Source of the DNA: UBA6120 sp964639215
Lineage (GTDB): Bacteria > Bacillota_I > Bacilli_A > RFN20 > CAG-826
Reading direction: 5' to 3'
Assembly: GCA_964639215.1 (NCBI GenBank)
Contig: CAZXCV010000006.1
Coordinates: forward strand, 9,977-73,976
DNA length: 64,000 nt
Positions 45,793 through 54,621 of this stretch are shown here, piece after piece (the stretch's first letter is position 1; every line of letters starts with the position of its first letter). A model generated the notes under the pieces. The model searched no databases and was not told where the DNA came from. It saw nothing but the letters and a program-made list of their open reading frames with translations. A program made the translations under genes and the position numbers.

Positions 45793-47037
45793 TTAAATAA
45801 CTCCATTCTTTGTTAAATAAGCATTTACTTCTTCAATATTTTCGTTAACTAATTGCCGAGAGTGTCCAGTCTTTTGGGCATTGTTCGGATCTTTAAGCCC
45901 ATTTCCAGTCATAATCATCGTGACTGTTTCATGCTTTTTAATGACCCCATCATCGATTGCCTTAATGATACCGGCTAAAGCGGTAACTCCTGCTGGTTCA
46001 CCAAAGATTCCTTCATGCCGCCCTAATAAAGTCATCGCTGCTAAGATTGATGCATCAGATACGGCAATAAAGTGGCCATTAGTCAATTTAACAGCGTTAA
46101 GTGCTTTAATCGGGTTACGAGGGATTCCAACGGCAATGCTGTCGGCCAAGGTGTTTTCTTCAGTTTCTTTAAGTGGGGCGTTTTCATTAAAAGCGGTAAC
46201 AAATGGCGCGCATCCTTCACTTTGCACACCAAGAATCTTTGGTATCATATCAATCAAACCTATTTGCTTAAAGTCATAAAGTGCTTTGTAGACTCCGGCC
46301 ATTGAACAACCATCTCCAACTGAAATTGCAATCCAGTCAGTTGGTGTGAAGTTTAATTGCTCGCATATTTCTAAAGCGACCGTTTTTTTGCCTTCAACTA
46401 AAAACGGATTAATAGCAGCATTACGATTATACCAACCGTATTTATCAATCGCTGTTTTTGATAAGCGATAAGCGGCTTTATAGTCACCATCAACCATGAG
46501 GACATGGGCTCCATAAATTGAAAGCTGTGTCAGTTTTCCAATTGGTGCGCGTTTTGGGACAAAGATGACGCTTTTCAAACCCATATGGGCTGCGTGACAA
46601 GCAAGACTAGAAGCAGCATTACCAGTTGAACTACAGCTAATTGTCTTGGCGTTTTCTTCCAATGCTTTGATGACGGCAACACCACTGGCGCGATCTTTTG
46701 TCGATCCACTGGGGTTGAGACCTTCATCTTTGATATAAAGTTTTTGAATACCAAGTAATTCACACAAGTGTCGACTCTCATAAAGTGGCGTCCAGCCGAT
46801 TCTAAGCATCCGACTGAGATGCGATACATCGACGGGTAAAAGATCGTGATAACGCCACATTGTGTAATCATGATTGTTGGCCAAATATTGTTTTGTTAAC
46901 TTTTGCCTAATCTTATCGTAATCATAAACGATATCCAAAATTCCACTTTCACCACATGATGGGCACGTGAAAAGATGATTATTTGTATAAAAATGTTGCT
47001 GGCAAATTGTACATCGGTAACCAATCATCGTATTCAT
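45793..47037 (-). CDS. Threonine synthase-like PLP enzyme
   Basis: A 414-residue fold-type II enzyme. It starts with a zinc ribbon (YRCTICQQHF and FTCPSCGESG), has the PLP Lys in NPSGSTKDRASG, the loop CSSTGNAASSLA and the late IMTGNGLKDP block, all as in threonine synthase. No hom or thrB gene is nearby and the gene sits in the purine operon, so a lyase or deaminase role on a purine-derived amino acid is more likely than threonine synthesis. E. coli has a single YgeX here instead. Real threonine synthase remains possible. Confidence 0.72.
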   Translation of the reverse strand: MNTMIGYRCTICQQHFYTNNHLFTCPSCGESGILDIVYDYDKIRQKLTKQYLANNHDYTMWRYHDLLPVDVSHLSRMLRIGWTPLYESRHLCELLGIQKLYIKDEGLNPSGSTKDRASGVAVIKALEENAKTISCSSTGNAASSLACHAAHMGLKSVIFVPKRAPIGKLTQLSIYGAHVLMVDGDYKAAYRLSKTAIDKYGWYNRNAAINPFLVEGKKTVALEICEQLNFTPTDWIAISVGDGCSMAGVYKALYDFKQIGLIDMIPKILGVQSEGCAPFVTAFNENAPLKETEENTLADSIAVGIPRNPIKALNAVKLTNGHFIAVSDASILAAMTLLGRHEGIFGEPAGVTALAGIIKAIDDGVIKKHETVTMIMTGNGLKDPNNAQKTGHSRQLVNENIEEVNAYLTKNGVI

Positions 47038-47046
47038 AATTCTACT

Positions 47047-47892
47047 CTATAAAATATTCTTTTCAATCATGTCATGTAAAAGATTAATTGTAACGATGCG
47101 GCGGTATTTGGCACTAGAACGTTGATCATCAATTGGAGCGATTAATTGCTGATATTTTTCTAAAATAGTGGTCATTTGCAAACGAATTTCATCTCTCGAT
47201 AATCCAATTAAACTTTCTTCTAAGGCGTGGCTACGCACCACGGTCGGTGCGACTGCGCCAAAAGCAATGCGTAAATCCGCTAAGCGATCTTCGCTAAAAC
47301 GGTACATTCCCATAAACGATACTTTTGAAATCGCATCGGCCTGACGACCTCCTACCTTATGCCAAAAAACTTTGTCATAAGCAACACGAGGAATTCGAAT
47401 CTCGACGATGAGTTCGTTATTTTCCTTGATGGTTTTACGCACATCAGTAATGAATGAAGCAATCGGGACGATTCGCGTCCGGTCTTTGCTTTTTAAAACG
47501 ATTTGAGCATCAAGGCAGTATAATGCAACGAGACTATCACCAGCTGGTGAAGCGTTACCAATATTTCCGGCTAGTGTCGCCATATGACGAATTCCAGGCG
47601 AAGCCATTTCTTTAATAATCATTTTCAGTGGTGCTGGTGTTGTTTGAGACATTAAAATTTCTTCAAGTGGTGTCATCGCTCCAATTTTTACACAGTCGGA
47701 ACTATCTTGAATATATGTCAGTTCCTTCAAGTTATAAACATAGAGTATATCGCCATCAAATTTAGGTAGAACACCGGCACCAGCGCGTTTTTGAATCATC
47801 AAGTCGGTACCACCAGCCATAATCTTATAAGTTCCGATGGCTAAATAATCCAAAGCTTCGGTAAGTGTTTTGGGAATGACGTGCTTTACCAT
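47047..47892 (-). CDS. Molybdenum hydroxylase FAD subunit (set 2)
   Basis: A 281-residue protein of the FAD-binding subunit family of xanthine dehydrogenase-type enzymes. The FAD loop is KIMAGGTDLMIQKRAG (residues about 20-35), and the second FAD motif is TLAGNIGNASPAGDS. The C-terminal CO dehydrogenase-flavoprotein domain includes RIAFGAVAPTVVRS. It transfers electrons from the iron-sulfur subunit to NAD+ or another acceptor. It overlaps the 2Fe-2S gene by 7 bp. Confidence 0.88.
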   Translation of the reverse strand: MVKHVIPKTLTEALDYLAIGTYKIMAGGTDLMIQKRAGAGVLPKFDGDILYVYNLKELTYIQDSSDCVKIGAMTPLEEILMSQTTPAPLKMIIKEMASPGIRHMATLAGNIGNASPAGDSLVALYCLDAQIVLKSKDRTRIVPIASFITDVRKTIKENNELIVEIRIPRVAYDKVFWHKVGGRQADAISKVSFMGMYRFSEDRLADLRIAFGAVAPTVVRSHALEESLIGLSRDEIRLQMTTILEKYQQLIAPIDDQRSSAKYRRIVTINLLHDMIEKNIL

Positions 47893-48359
47893 AACCCCGC
47901 ACCATCCTTCATCGCTTGTTGGACTGCTTTGATAATCATGTTATAACCTGTGCACCGACAAAGATTACCAGATAGCCCAATGCGTATTTCTTCCTCAGTA
48001 GGATTGGGATTTTGATTGAGGAGACTTTCAGTTGCCATAATCATCCCCGGTGTACAAATACCACATTGTGAGCCCCCTTCATCATGAAAGGCATTCTTAA
48101 TTACTTGATAGCGGGCTGTCTTAGAAAAACCTTCAATCGTCATAATTTTATGACCTTGGACATTTGCCAATGGTAAACAACAACTATTGACGACTTTTCC
48201 ATCTAATAACACCGAACAAGCGCCACATTCACCCTCACCGCACCCCTCTTTTGGTCCCGTTAAGTGGAAATGTTCACGTAAAACATCGAGTAATCGCATG
48301 CTACCAGGCAATGCAACTGCAATTTTTTCGTTATTTAATTCAAATTCTATTTTAATCAT
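47886..48359 (-). CDS. Molybdenum hydroxylase 2Fe-2S subunit (set 2)
   Basis: A 157-residue protein with both cluster motifs of this family: GPKEGCGEGECGACSVLLDG (plant-type ferredoxin cluster, C-x4-C-x2-C) plus a later Cys in VNSCCLP, and the C-terminal four-Cys motif CGICTPGM with CRCTGY. It carries electrons from molybdopterin to FAD. It overlaps the large subunit by 8 bp and the FAD subunit by 7 bp, which supports a fixed three-subunit enzyme. Confidence 0.92.
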   Translation of the reverse strand: MIKIEFELNNEKIAVALPGSMRLLDVLREHFHLTGPKEGCGEGECGACSVLLDGKVVNSCCLPLANVQGHKIMTIEGFSKTARYQVIKNAFHDEGGSQCGICTPGMIMATESLLNQNPNPTEEEIRIGLSGNLCRCTGYNMIIKAVQQAMKDGAGLW

Positions 48360-50442
48360 GATGTAATCGCTCCAATAAATATTCAGGTGTTGCGGGAATT
48401 CGATTAATTGGTTGCCCTATTGCTTGTTCAATCGCTAAGGCAACGGCTGGTGCACCACCGACCAATGTTAATTCACCAACACCTTTAGCACCATAAGGAC
48501 CAAGAGCAAATGGATTTTCGAATAAGACCGTTTCTGTCCTTGGCATATCAAGTGTTGTCGGAATGATATAATCGGTGAAATTTTTCTGTTTTAATTTCCC
48601 GTGAACTTGTTCCATTACTTCCAAGTAACCATAAGCCACGCCTTGAGCGATGCCACCGTCAGCTTGACCGATGACGATGCGTTCATCAATTGCTTTCCCA
48701 ACATCATAGACACTCCAAATTCCTTCTAGCTTCACTTGATAAGTGATTGGTGAAACACTTACTTCGACGACATTCACACCCCAAGAATAGGCAGGATATG
48801 CATCACCTTGAAGTTTCTCTTCGTCCCATTTTATATAAGTTGGTTGGACATATTGTTCGATCACATCTTGACTTTCGCCGCTTCTCCACGTGTCTTTTAG
48901 CCGCTTGGCAGCGCGTGCTAGTAGGCCACCGACAATCATCATTGTTCGTGAAGCGACAGTTGGTCCTGAATCAGGAACATTATCAGTGTCTGGATAGTCA
49001 TAGATGACGTTATCATCAGGAATGCCAAGCGTCATACTGACAACGCGCTTAAGCGCCGTCCGACATCCTTGTCCCATGTCGACCGCGGCTACAAGGACGT
49101 AAACCTTATCATTTTCATCTTTATGCAATTTAACGCGAGATTTGATCGTCGTGCTTTCACCACTGCCAGTGAATCCACAACCATGCAGGAAAAAACTCAT
49201 ACCAATGCCACGGAATTGTGATTGGTCATAAGCTCGATGTTTTTCATCGAAATTTGCCATTTGTTTCGCTTTATTGATCATATCTTCCATAATGATGGGG
49301 TCCCGGAAAATACCATTGGTTGATGTCTGATCATTTTGTTTTGCAAGATGAAAATGGCGGAATGAAAACACATCAATCCCTAATTTTTTAGGAATATGCG
49401 TCATCATCATTTCAATTGCAAATATCATCTGCGGCGCTCCAAAACCACGGAAAGCTCCGGTTGGCACCGTATTTGTTAGATACACATCACCATGAGCAAA
49501 AACCGTGGGAATCGTGTATGCACCAGTCATGGCAATCATCGCTCGTGATAAAACAACACCACTAAGTCCAATGTATGCACCACCATCAATCTTAACGGTG
49601 GCTTTCATGCCAATTACATGATTATTATCATCTAAGGCCGCAATCAAAGTAATGCTTGAAGGATGGCGTTTTGTTGTGACCAGCATATCTTCTTCACGCT
49701 CAAAAATCAGTTTTATTGGTCGTTTTATTTTAACGATAGCCGTTGCTAATTGGCAGGCGATTGTTGAAGGAAATTCCTCTTTGCCACCAAAAGCACCGCC
49801 AACCGCAGGCTGGATAATACGCACCTGATCATCTTGGTATCCAAGACAATTGAGAACGGCATTTTTTACATAATAAGGGCATTGAATTGATCCGATTAAA
49901 GTAATTTTATTATCGCTTTCAGGATAACCGATCATCCCTTGGGGTTCGATGTAAGCTTGCTCTTGATAACCGGTTTCAAATGTTTCGGTCACGATGTGCT
50001 TGGCACTATTAAAAGCGGTCTCGTAATCACCTTTTTGAAATTGTTTATGGACAACCGGATTATTAAAACCAAACGTTGGTGTGCTTTCTTCATATGTAAT
50101 TATTACTTGATCGATGATTTCATCAATCTTGCTTCGATCTGGTCCAACCACTAGCATGATTGGCTCACCAATATAGTTTACTTCATCAACGGCAAAAACG
50201 GGCCAGTCTTTAAAAATCATTTTAACGTAGTTTTCACCGATAATATCGTGATGATCAACGACATAATAACCCGGTTCAAGTGCGGGAATTTTTATGGATT
50301 TGATGAGTCCATGTGCAATTTTTGAGCGAATTGTTTTGGCATATAACATTCCCTCAATCTGAATATCAGAAACATACTGAGCGGTGCCTGAGCACTTCTC
50401 ATCATGGTCAATTTTGGGTGTTGATTTTGATTTATCGAACAT
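48352..50442 (-). CDS. Molybdenum hydroxylase large subunit (set 2), XdhA-like
   Basis: A 696-residue molybdopterin-binding subunit. Family landmarks are the N-terminal hammerhead domain (CSGTAQYVSDIQIEGMLYAK), QPAVGGAFGGKEEFPSTIAC for cofactor binding, TNTVPTGAFRGFGAPQ with the substrate Arg region, and the catalytic Glu in GPYGAKGVGELTLVGG. It probably hydroxylates a purine such as hypoxanthine or xanthine, or runs in reverse on urate. The length is shorter than the other set (772). No UGA or obvious selenocysteine position is seen. Confidence 0.9.
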   Translation of the reverse strand: MFDKSKSTPKIDHDEKCSGTAQYVSDIQIEGMLYAKTIRSKIAHGLIKSIKIPALEPGYYVVDHHDIIGENYVKMIFKDWPVFAVDEVNYIGEPIMLVVGPDRSKIDEIIDQVIITYEESTPTFGFNNPVVHKQFQKGDYETAFNSAKHIVTETFETGYQEQAYIEPQGMIGYPESDNKITLIGSIQCPYYVKNAVLNCLGYQDDQVRIIQPAVGGAFGGKEEFPSTIACQLATAIVKIKRPIKLIFEREEDMLVTTKRHPSSITLIAALDDNNHVIGMKATVKIDGGAYIGLSGVVLSRAMIAMTGAYTIPTVFAHGDVYLTNTVPTGAFRGFGAPQMIFAIEMMMTHIPKKLGIDVFSFRHFHLAKQNDQTSTNGIFRDPIIMEDMINKAKQMANFDEKHRAYDQSQFRGIGMSFFLHGCGFTGSGESTTIKSRVKLHKDENDKVYVLVAAVDMGQGCRTALKRVVSMTLGIPDDNVIYDYPDTDNVPDSGPTVASRTMMIVGGLLARAAKRLKDTWRSGESQDVIEQYVQPTYIKWDEEKLQGDAYPAYSWGVNVVEVSVSPITYQVKLEGIWSVYDVGKAIDERIVIGQADGGIAQGVAYGYLEVMEQVHGKLKQKNFTDYIIPTTLDMPRTETVLFENPFALGPYGAKGVGELTLVGGAPAVALAIEQAIGQPINRIPATPEYLLERLHHD

Positions 50443-50452
50443 GACTTTCTCC

Positions 50453-51532
50453 TTACGGCATCACAATCGCTTTAGTCGGACACTTGCTAACGCATAGTCC
50501 ACACTCAAAACATTTATGGGGATCAAACGTGATTTGATCTTTCATCTCAATTGCAAAATAAGGACATACTTTGACGCATAACATACAACGAATGCATTTT
50601 TCCACGATCAACTCAGGAACATTGGCTTTATATTTGACTGGATTGTGGAGCTTTGTATCAATTACTTCTTGGATTGAGCTAAATCCATATTTTGAGAGAG
50701 CTTTTGGTAAATCAGCGATGATTTTTGCAAATAGTTCCTTACCGCGAAGGAGTGCGGCTGATAACATTTGGACCCCACTGGCTCCCGCAAGGAGAAATTC
50801 GAGGACATCATCCGCGGAAGCGATACCACCAACTCCAATGACTGTCAATGAAGGTTCGGCTTGTTTAATCGTATACACGGCGGCAAGTGCTAAATGCTTA
50901 ATCACAGGTCCGCTCGTCCAAACAAACCCTTTGTCATTCCCATACTCGACGGCGCGTTTAGCAAGATTAATTTTCATTGTGGGACCCAGTGAATTAATCG
51001 CAACAACGCCATTAGCGCCATGTTCCTTAATCGTGTGGGCAAATAAATCGGGATGCGGAATGTGGGGACTGATCTTCATGTAAATTGGTTTCTTGGTATG
51101 TTTACGAATCGTCGCGACCGTCGCTCCAACTACCGTTAAATCCGTACCAACATAATGCGTTGACACCTCAAATGCGTCGGCAAATGGATCGAGTAACGGT
51201 ATTAATATTTCCATATCTTCTTTGGTATAACCAACGCTGATAATTAGTGGACGTCCATCACTTCTAGCGACAAAATCAGGCAAGAAATGCTCTATCCACA
51301 TTTCTTTTGGAAATTCACTCCATAGTTCACTATTCATCACAAAATCACGATCGCCATAAATGCATGGCTTGGGAATATGAGCATCTTTAGTCGAGATTGT
51401 CTTCGACACGATCGCGCCACACCCTTGCTCTTTTAAAAACAACATTTTTTCAGCGTCACCAACCAGTGGTCCGGCAGCGGGCATCAAAGGATTTTTAAGC
51501 GTAAGCCCGTCAAATTTTGTCGTTAGATCCAT
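50453..51532 (-). CDS. PreA-like dihydroorotate dehydrogenase-family protein with two 4Fe-4S motifs
   Basis: A 359-residue protein. Residues 1-300 are a DHOD-type FMN barrel (FDGLTLKNPLMPAAGPLVGD, YMKISPHIPHPD, GVGGIASADDVLEFLLAGAS). Residues about 315-357 hold two CxxCxxCxxxCP motifs (CIRCMLCVKVCP and CFECGLCVSKCP). This matches the PreA part of dihydropyrimidine dehydrogenases. PreT, its usual NADH partner, is not in the window. In the operon it may reduce or dehydrogenate a purine-ring intermediate, a role perhaps corresponding to YgfK in E. coli. That is inferred. Confidence 0.8.
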   Translation of the reverse strand: MDLTTKFDGLTLKNPLMPAAGPLVGDAEKMLFLKEQGCGAIVSKTISTKDAHIPKPCIYGDRDFVMNSELWSEFPKEMWIEHFLPDFVARSDGRPLIISVGYTKEDMEILIPLLDPFADAFEVSTHYVGTDLTVVGATVATIRKHTKKPIYMKISPHIPHPDLFAHTIKEHGANGVVAINSLGPTMKINLAKRAVEYGNDKGFVWTSGPVIKHLALAAVYTIKQAEPSLTVIGVGGIASADDVLEFLLAGASGVQMLSAALLRGKELFAKIIADLPKALSKYGFSSIQEVIDTKLHNPVKYKANVPELIVEKCIRCMLCVKVCPYFAIEMKDQITFDPHKCFECGLCVSKCPTKAIVMP

Positions 51533-51536
51533 ATTT

Positions 51537-52835
51537 TTACTCCTTAGTTAACTTATTCCAAATCGATTGGGCGATTTTTGGTGTAATGGCAAGTGCTTGT
51601 TTAAGTTTTGTGTTCGATAGTTCGCCATCTTTGACGAGACGTTGACCACCGCGATATACATCGCTTGGTTTTAACGATGGAAAGATTCCAAAAAATAAGT
51701 GACCAAAAGCATTGGTCGTATCCATGGGTGTGGGTGATTGGTATGGGATGAGCATGAAGTCAGCTTGATAACCACTCATTAACCGACCAAGGTGTACATT
51801 AAATCGGCGACTCGCATACTCATAGGTTTCATTAATTAAGGTTAATAAATGGTTTAACGTGAATGCCGTCGGTGATTGATAGCGGTGATGCATCGCATAA
51901 TATAGCGCGATGTATTCATTTGCCATCGACCAAGAAATCCCATCGTTGCCGATGATGACTGGTATTTTTAAATCCATGAATTTCAAAATATCTGGTAGTC
52001 CAACGCTATTGTTCATATTTGAAGTAACATTAACGGCAATCGTGCAAGCGCGATTTTTAATGATGGCTAACTCCTCATCATCAACATGGATGGCGTGTAC
52101 TAAGAGACTATCTTGTGTTAACAGCTTAAATTTATCGAGACGCTTCACAACTCGAGTGTGATGCTTCATCAGACAATCGTCTACATCATCGTGGCTTTCA
52201 GCTACGTGAATGTGAATCGGAACATTATTCAAAGCGGCACTAACTTTGGTAAGTGTCTCATCGGACAAACTCATTGAAGCATGAAGACCAAAGAGCGCTT
52301 GTGTTAGCGAATTATTATTTTGTTCGATGAAAGAAACATTCTCGTCAATCGAAGTGGCAACATCAAATCTATCGCTAACTTCAAATGCATAAGCCGCGCG
52401 AATACCAACTTGGTTTATCGCTTCCTTTAACGTTGCTAAAGAGTTGGTGATTTGCTTCCCGCTTGCGTGGTGATCAATTATCGTGGTCACGCCATTTTTT
52501 AGAAATTCGCTACTCGCAAAAAGAGCGCTATAGTAATTTGCTTTCTCATCGAGCTCGCGGTCAAGTTTCCACCACATTTGATCGAGGATGTCTTGAAAGT
52601 TTTTTGGATTAAATGGCAAGATCAACCCACGGGCAAATGCTGAATACATGTGCGTATGTCCACAAACAAAACCTGGTAACACCAACTGGTCATTACCATC
52701 GATAATTGGTCCTTCAAAGTGCGGAAATTCCGCCATGGATCCAACTTGGTGAATCAACTCATCAAAAATGATAAAACCATGTTCGATATAATTAACAAAA
52801 TCGTATAGTTGAACGTTGATTAGTGCGCGTCTCAA
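51537..52835 (-). CDS. ssnA: Aminohydrolase SsnA
   Basis: A 432-residue amidohydrolase. The metal motif is CGHTHMYSAFARGL, followed by the SsnA-type ILDQMWWKLDRELDEKANYY; further ligands are HIHVAESHDD and the late IIGNDGISW. SsnA belongs to the purine cluster of E. coli and gut anaerobes and is likely a deaminase or ring hydrolase. The start is TTG at 52835, forming a TTGA overlap with the hydantoinase stop; GGGAG lies ten bases upstream. No better ATG is in frame nearby. Confidence 0.85.
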   Translation of the reverse strand: MRRALINVQLYDFVNYIEHGFIIFDELIHQVGSMAEFPHFEGPIIDGNDQLVLPGFVCGHTHMYSAFARGLILPFNPKNFQDILDQMWWKLDRELDEKANYYSALFASSEFLKNGVTTIIDHHASGKQITNSLATLKEAINQVGIRAAYAFEVSDRFDVATSIDENVSFIEQNNNSLTQALFGLHASMSLSDETLTKVSAALNNVPIHIHVAESHDDVDDCLMKHHTRVVKRLDKFKLLTQDSLLVHAIHVDDEELAIIKNRACTIAVNVTSNMNNSVGLPDILKFMDLKIPVIIGNDGISWSMANEYIALYYAMHHRYQSPTAFTLNHLLTLINETYEYASRRFNVHLGRLMSGYQADFMLIPYQSPTPMDTTNAFGHLFFGIFPSLKPSDVYRGGQRLVKDGELSNTKLKQALAITPKIAQSIWNKLTKE

Positions 52836-54139
52836 ATTGGTTGTCTCCCTTGGATTAAATGTCCTGTTTCCTCATCGTGTGCTCGATTATCAAGCACGAT
52901 TATTCCTCTTCGCATTACTAAATTAAAAGTCCCTGCCGTCAATAATCCCTGATAGATCGTGTGGTCAGTTGCCCCGTGGTGTGCGTTAATCACATGGGCT
53001 GGGTCATGTTTAAAGAATGCAAAGTCAGCATCATATCCAACTTCAATTTTTCCTTTGCCAACGAGACCCATTAACTTGGCAACATTGCTGCTCATCTTAT
53101 CAATCAGTTTGTCTTGATAAATTCGATACATCAGCGCAAATGAAAATTCAATTCCAGCAACACCAAGTGGCATTTCCACTAATCGTAGGGTCTTTTTGTC
53201 TTGTTCATTAAATGCACAATGATCAGTTCCGATTGTCATGACATAATCTTGATATTGATGTAACAATTCTAGTTCAGTTTGGCTACGTAATGGCGGTGCA
53301 CACGTGTATAAGTGTCCGTTCGGCTTGAGTAAGACGTCGTGGTTAAACAAGAAATACTGCGGACAGCTTTCAATGAAGAAACGCTTGTTGATTAAATGGG
53401 GATATTCATTAACCAATGCCTCTAATGTCGCCCCACTACTAAGGTGAACCATGTATAAATATCCGCCATATCTTTCGACGTATCCCGCGAGTTTGAGCGC
53501 TTCGTTGAGTTCGCTTTGTGATGGTCGTGAGGTTGGTAAATCCCGATAAGTATACTGTTTGTCGAGCTTGATTAAGCCATCATCCTCCACGTGCGCCATC
53601 AGCAGAAAATGATATTTATTCGATAATTTTAATAGCTCGATGATGTCCTGATCAGATGTACGTCTCCCGCTGTCAGAATATGTCGTGAACAGTTTCAGGG
53701 TATACATCCCAAGTTCCATCATTTTAAGAACATACGTTTTAAGGTCGCCATCTGGTTTTTTTATTGTCGCATGAAAATGATAGTCAACGAGGCAGTCTTT
53801 TGCCTCTAGCAGTCGTCGATAATAACTTGCTTCAAGATCCTTGGCATTACTCGTAGGTTCGAGAAAATCAATGACTGACGTAATACCACCATGAAGAGCG
53901 GCTAGACTGCCATGATAGAAATCATCACGTGATTTAATGAAACCCAAATCAAGTGCAAAATGGACATGTGGGTCAATTAATCCTGGCAAGATATCCATCC
54001 CATTCGCGTCAATGATTTCTTTCGCGGGATATTCAGCGGTACTAATCAGTGCCGTTTTGCCTTGTTTTCCATATATAAAAGCTGTGGTCCATTGACCAGC
54101 AACATATGCACGTCCATGTTTGATGACAAAATCGTACAT
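52832..54139 (-). CDS. Hydantoinase / dihydropyrimidinase-family amidohydrolase
   Basis: A 435-residue cyclic amidohydrolase. Metal ligands are in LPGLIDPHVHFALDLG, the carboxylated Lys is in MYTLKLFTTYSDSG, further His are in LMAHVEDDG and YMVHLSSGAT, and the Asp is in TIGTDHCAFNEQD. It opens cyclic amides such as hydantoin or dihydropyrimidine rings; in this operon it would cut a reduced purine ring or allantoin-like intermediate. An AAGGAGC ribosome site precedes the start. A dihydropyrimidinase in pyrimidine breakdown is the alternative. Confidence 0.85.
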   Translation of the reverse strand: MYDFVIKHGRAYVAGQWTTAFIYGKQGKTALISTAEYPAKEIIDANGMDILPGLIDPHVHFALDLGFIKSRDDFYHGSLAALHGGITSVIDFLEPTSNAKDLEASYYRRLLEAKDCLVDYHFHATIKKPDGDLKTYVLKMMELGMYTLKLFTTYSDSGRRTSDQDIIELLKLSNKYHFLLMAHVEDDGLIKLDKQYTYRDLPTSRPSQSELNEALKLAGYVERYGGYLYMVHLSSGATLEALVNEYPHLINKRFFIESCPQYFLFNHDVLLKPNGHLYTCAPPLRSQTELELLHQYQDYVMTIGTDHCAFNEQDKKTLRLVEMPLGVAGIEFSFALMYRIYQDKLIDKMSSNVAKLMGLVGKGKIEVGYDADFAFFKHDPAHVINAHHGATDHTIYQGLLTAGTFNLVMRRGIIVLDNRAHDEETGHLIQGRQPI

Positions 54140-54147
54140 TATGCTCC

Positions 54148-54621
54148 TTATAACTCCATTACATCATAATTTGTGAGTTGATATCGCGAAATAATTAAGG
54201 GAACTAAATCACTTCGAGCACTTAAAAATACCTCGTTCGTCGATTCAACGAGTTGCTTAATAATGCCATCAAAGCCACCACCATTAATTTCAAGCATCCC
54301 AACTTCATCAAGATAGATTGGACTGACATTATTGTCGATGAGTCGCTGTAAATATAAAACCGTACGTTTAAAACGATCATCGTCGTAAACATAAGGACCG
54401 ATTTTTCCAACTTTGGCAAATTCACCAAAGTAATGACGTTCATGCATCATTAAGCGCTTTTTTTTGCCAAGACCAAGATAGTAAACGTCATAACCAACGA
54501 TGTCGCGATTTTGCATGATTTTCAATGATAAAACACCATCGCCATCATGGTTCTTTCGATATTGTTCTTGAAGGAACGTTGTTTTTCCACTATTAATCTT
54601 GCCAGTAACGATGTGTACCAT
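54148..54621 (-). CDS. P-loop NTPase, THEP1/DUF2478-like
   Basis: A 157-residue protein starting with Walker A GKINSGKTT. A Walker B-like IYLDEVGMLEINGGGFDG follows, then a sensor-like VFLSARSDLVPLI near the C-terminus. Its size and motifs resemble nucleoside-triphosphatases of the THEP1 group. Its position between the XdhC-like chaperone and the hydantoinase suggests a role in molybdenum cofactor handling or maturation. A GGGAG ribosome site lies seven bases before ATG, with 29 bp overlap with the XdhC-like gene. Confidence 0.7.
   Translation of the reverse strand: MVHIVTGKINSGKTTFLQEQYRKNHDGDGVLSLKIMQNRDIVGYDVYYLGLGKKKRLMMHERHYFGEFAKVGKIGPYVYDDDRFKRTVLYLQRLIDNNVSPIYLDEVGMLEINGGGFDGIIKQLVESTNEVFLSARSDLVPLIISRYQLTNYDVMEL

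Noticed and set aside
45881..46279. 132-codon plus-strand open frame
   Set aside because: It is antisense to the threonine-synthase-like gene, whose motifs are clear.
45793..47037. True threonine synthase for amino-acid synthesis
   Set aside because: Not excluded, but there is no hom, thrB or other threonine gene nearby and the gene is embedded in the purine operon, so I kept a neutral name.
50571..51083. 170-codon plus-strand open frame
   Set aside because: It lies wholly antisense to the PreA-like gene, has no ribosome site and no recognisable protein features.
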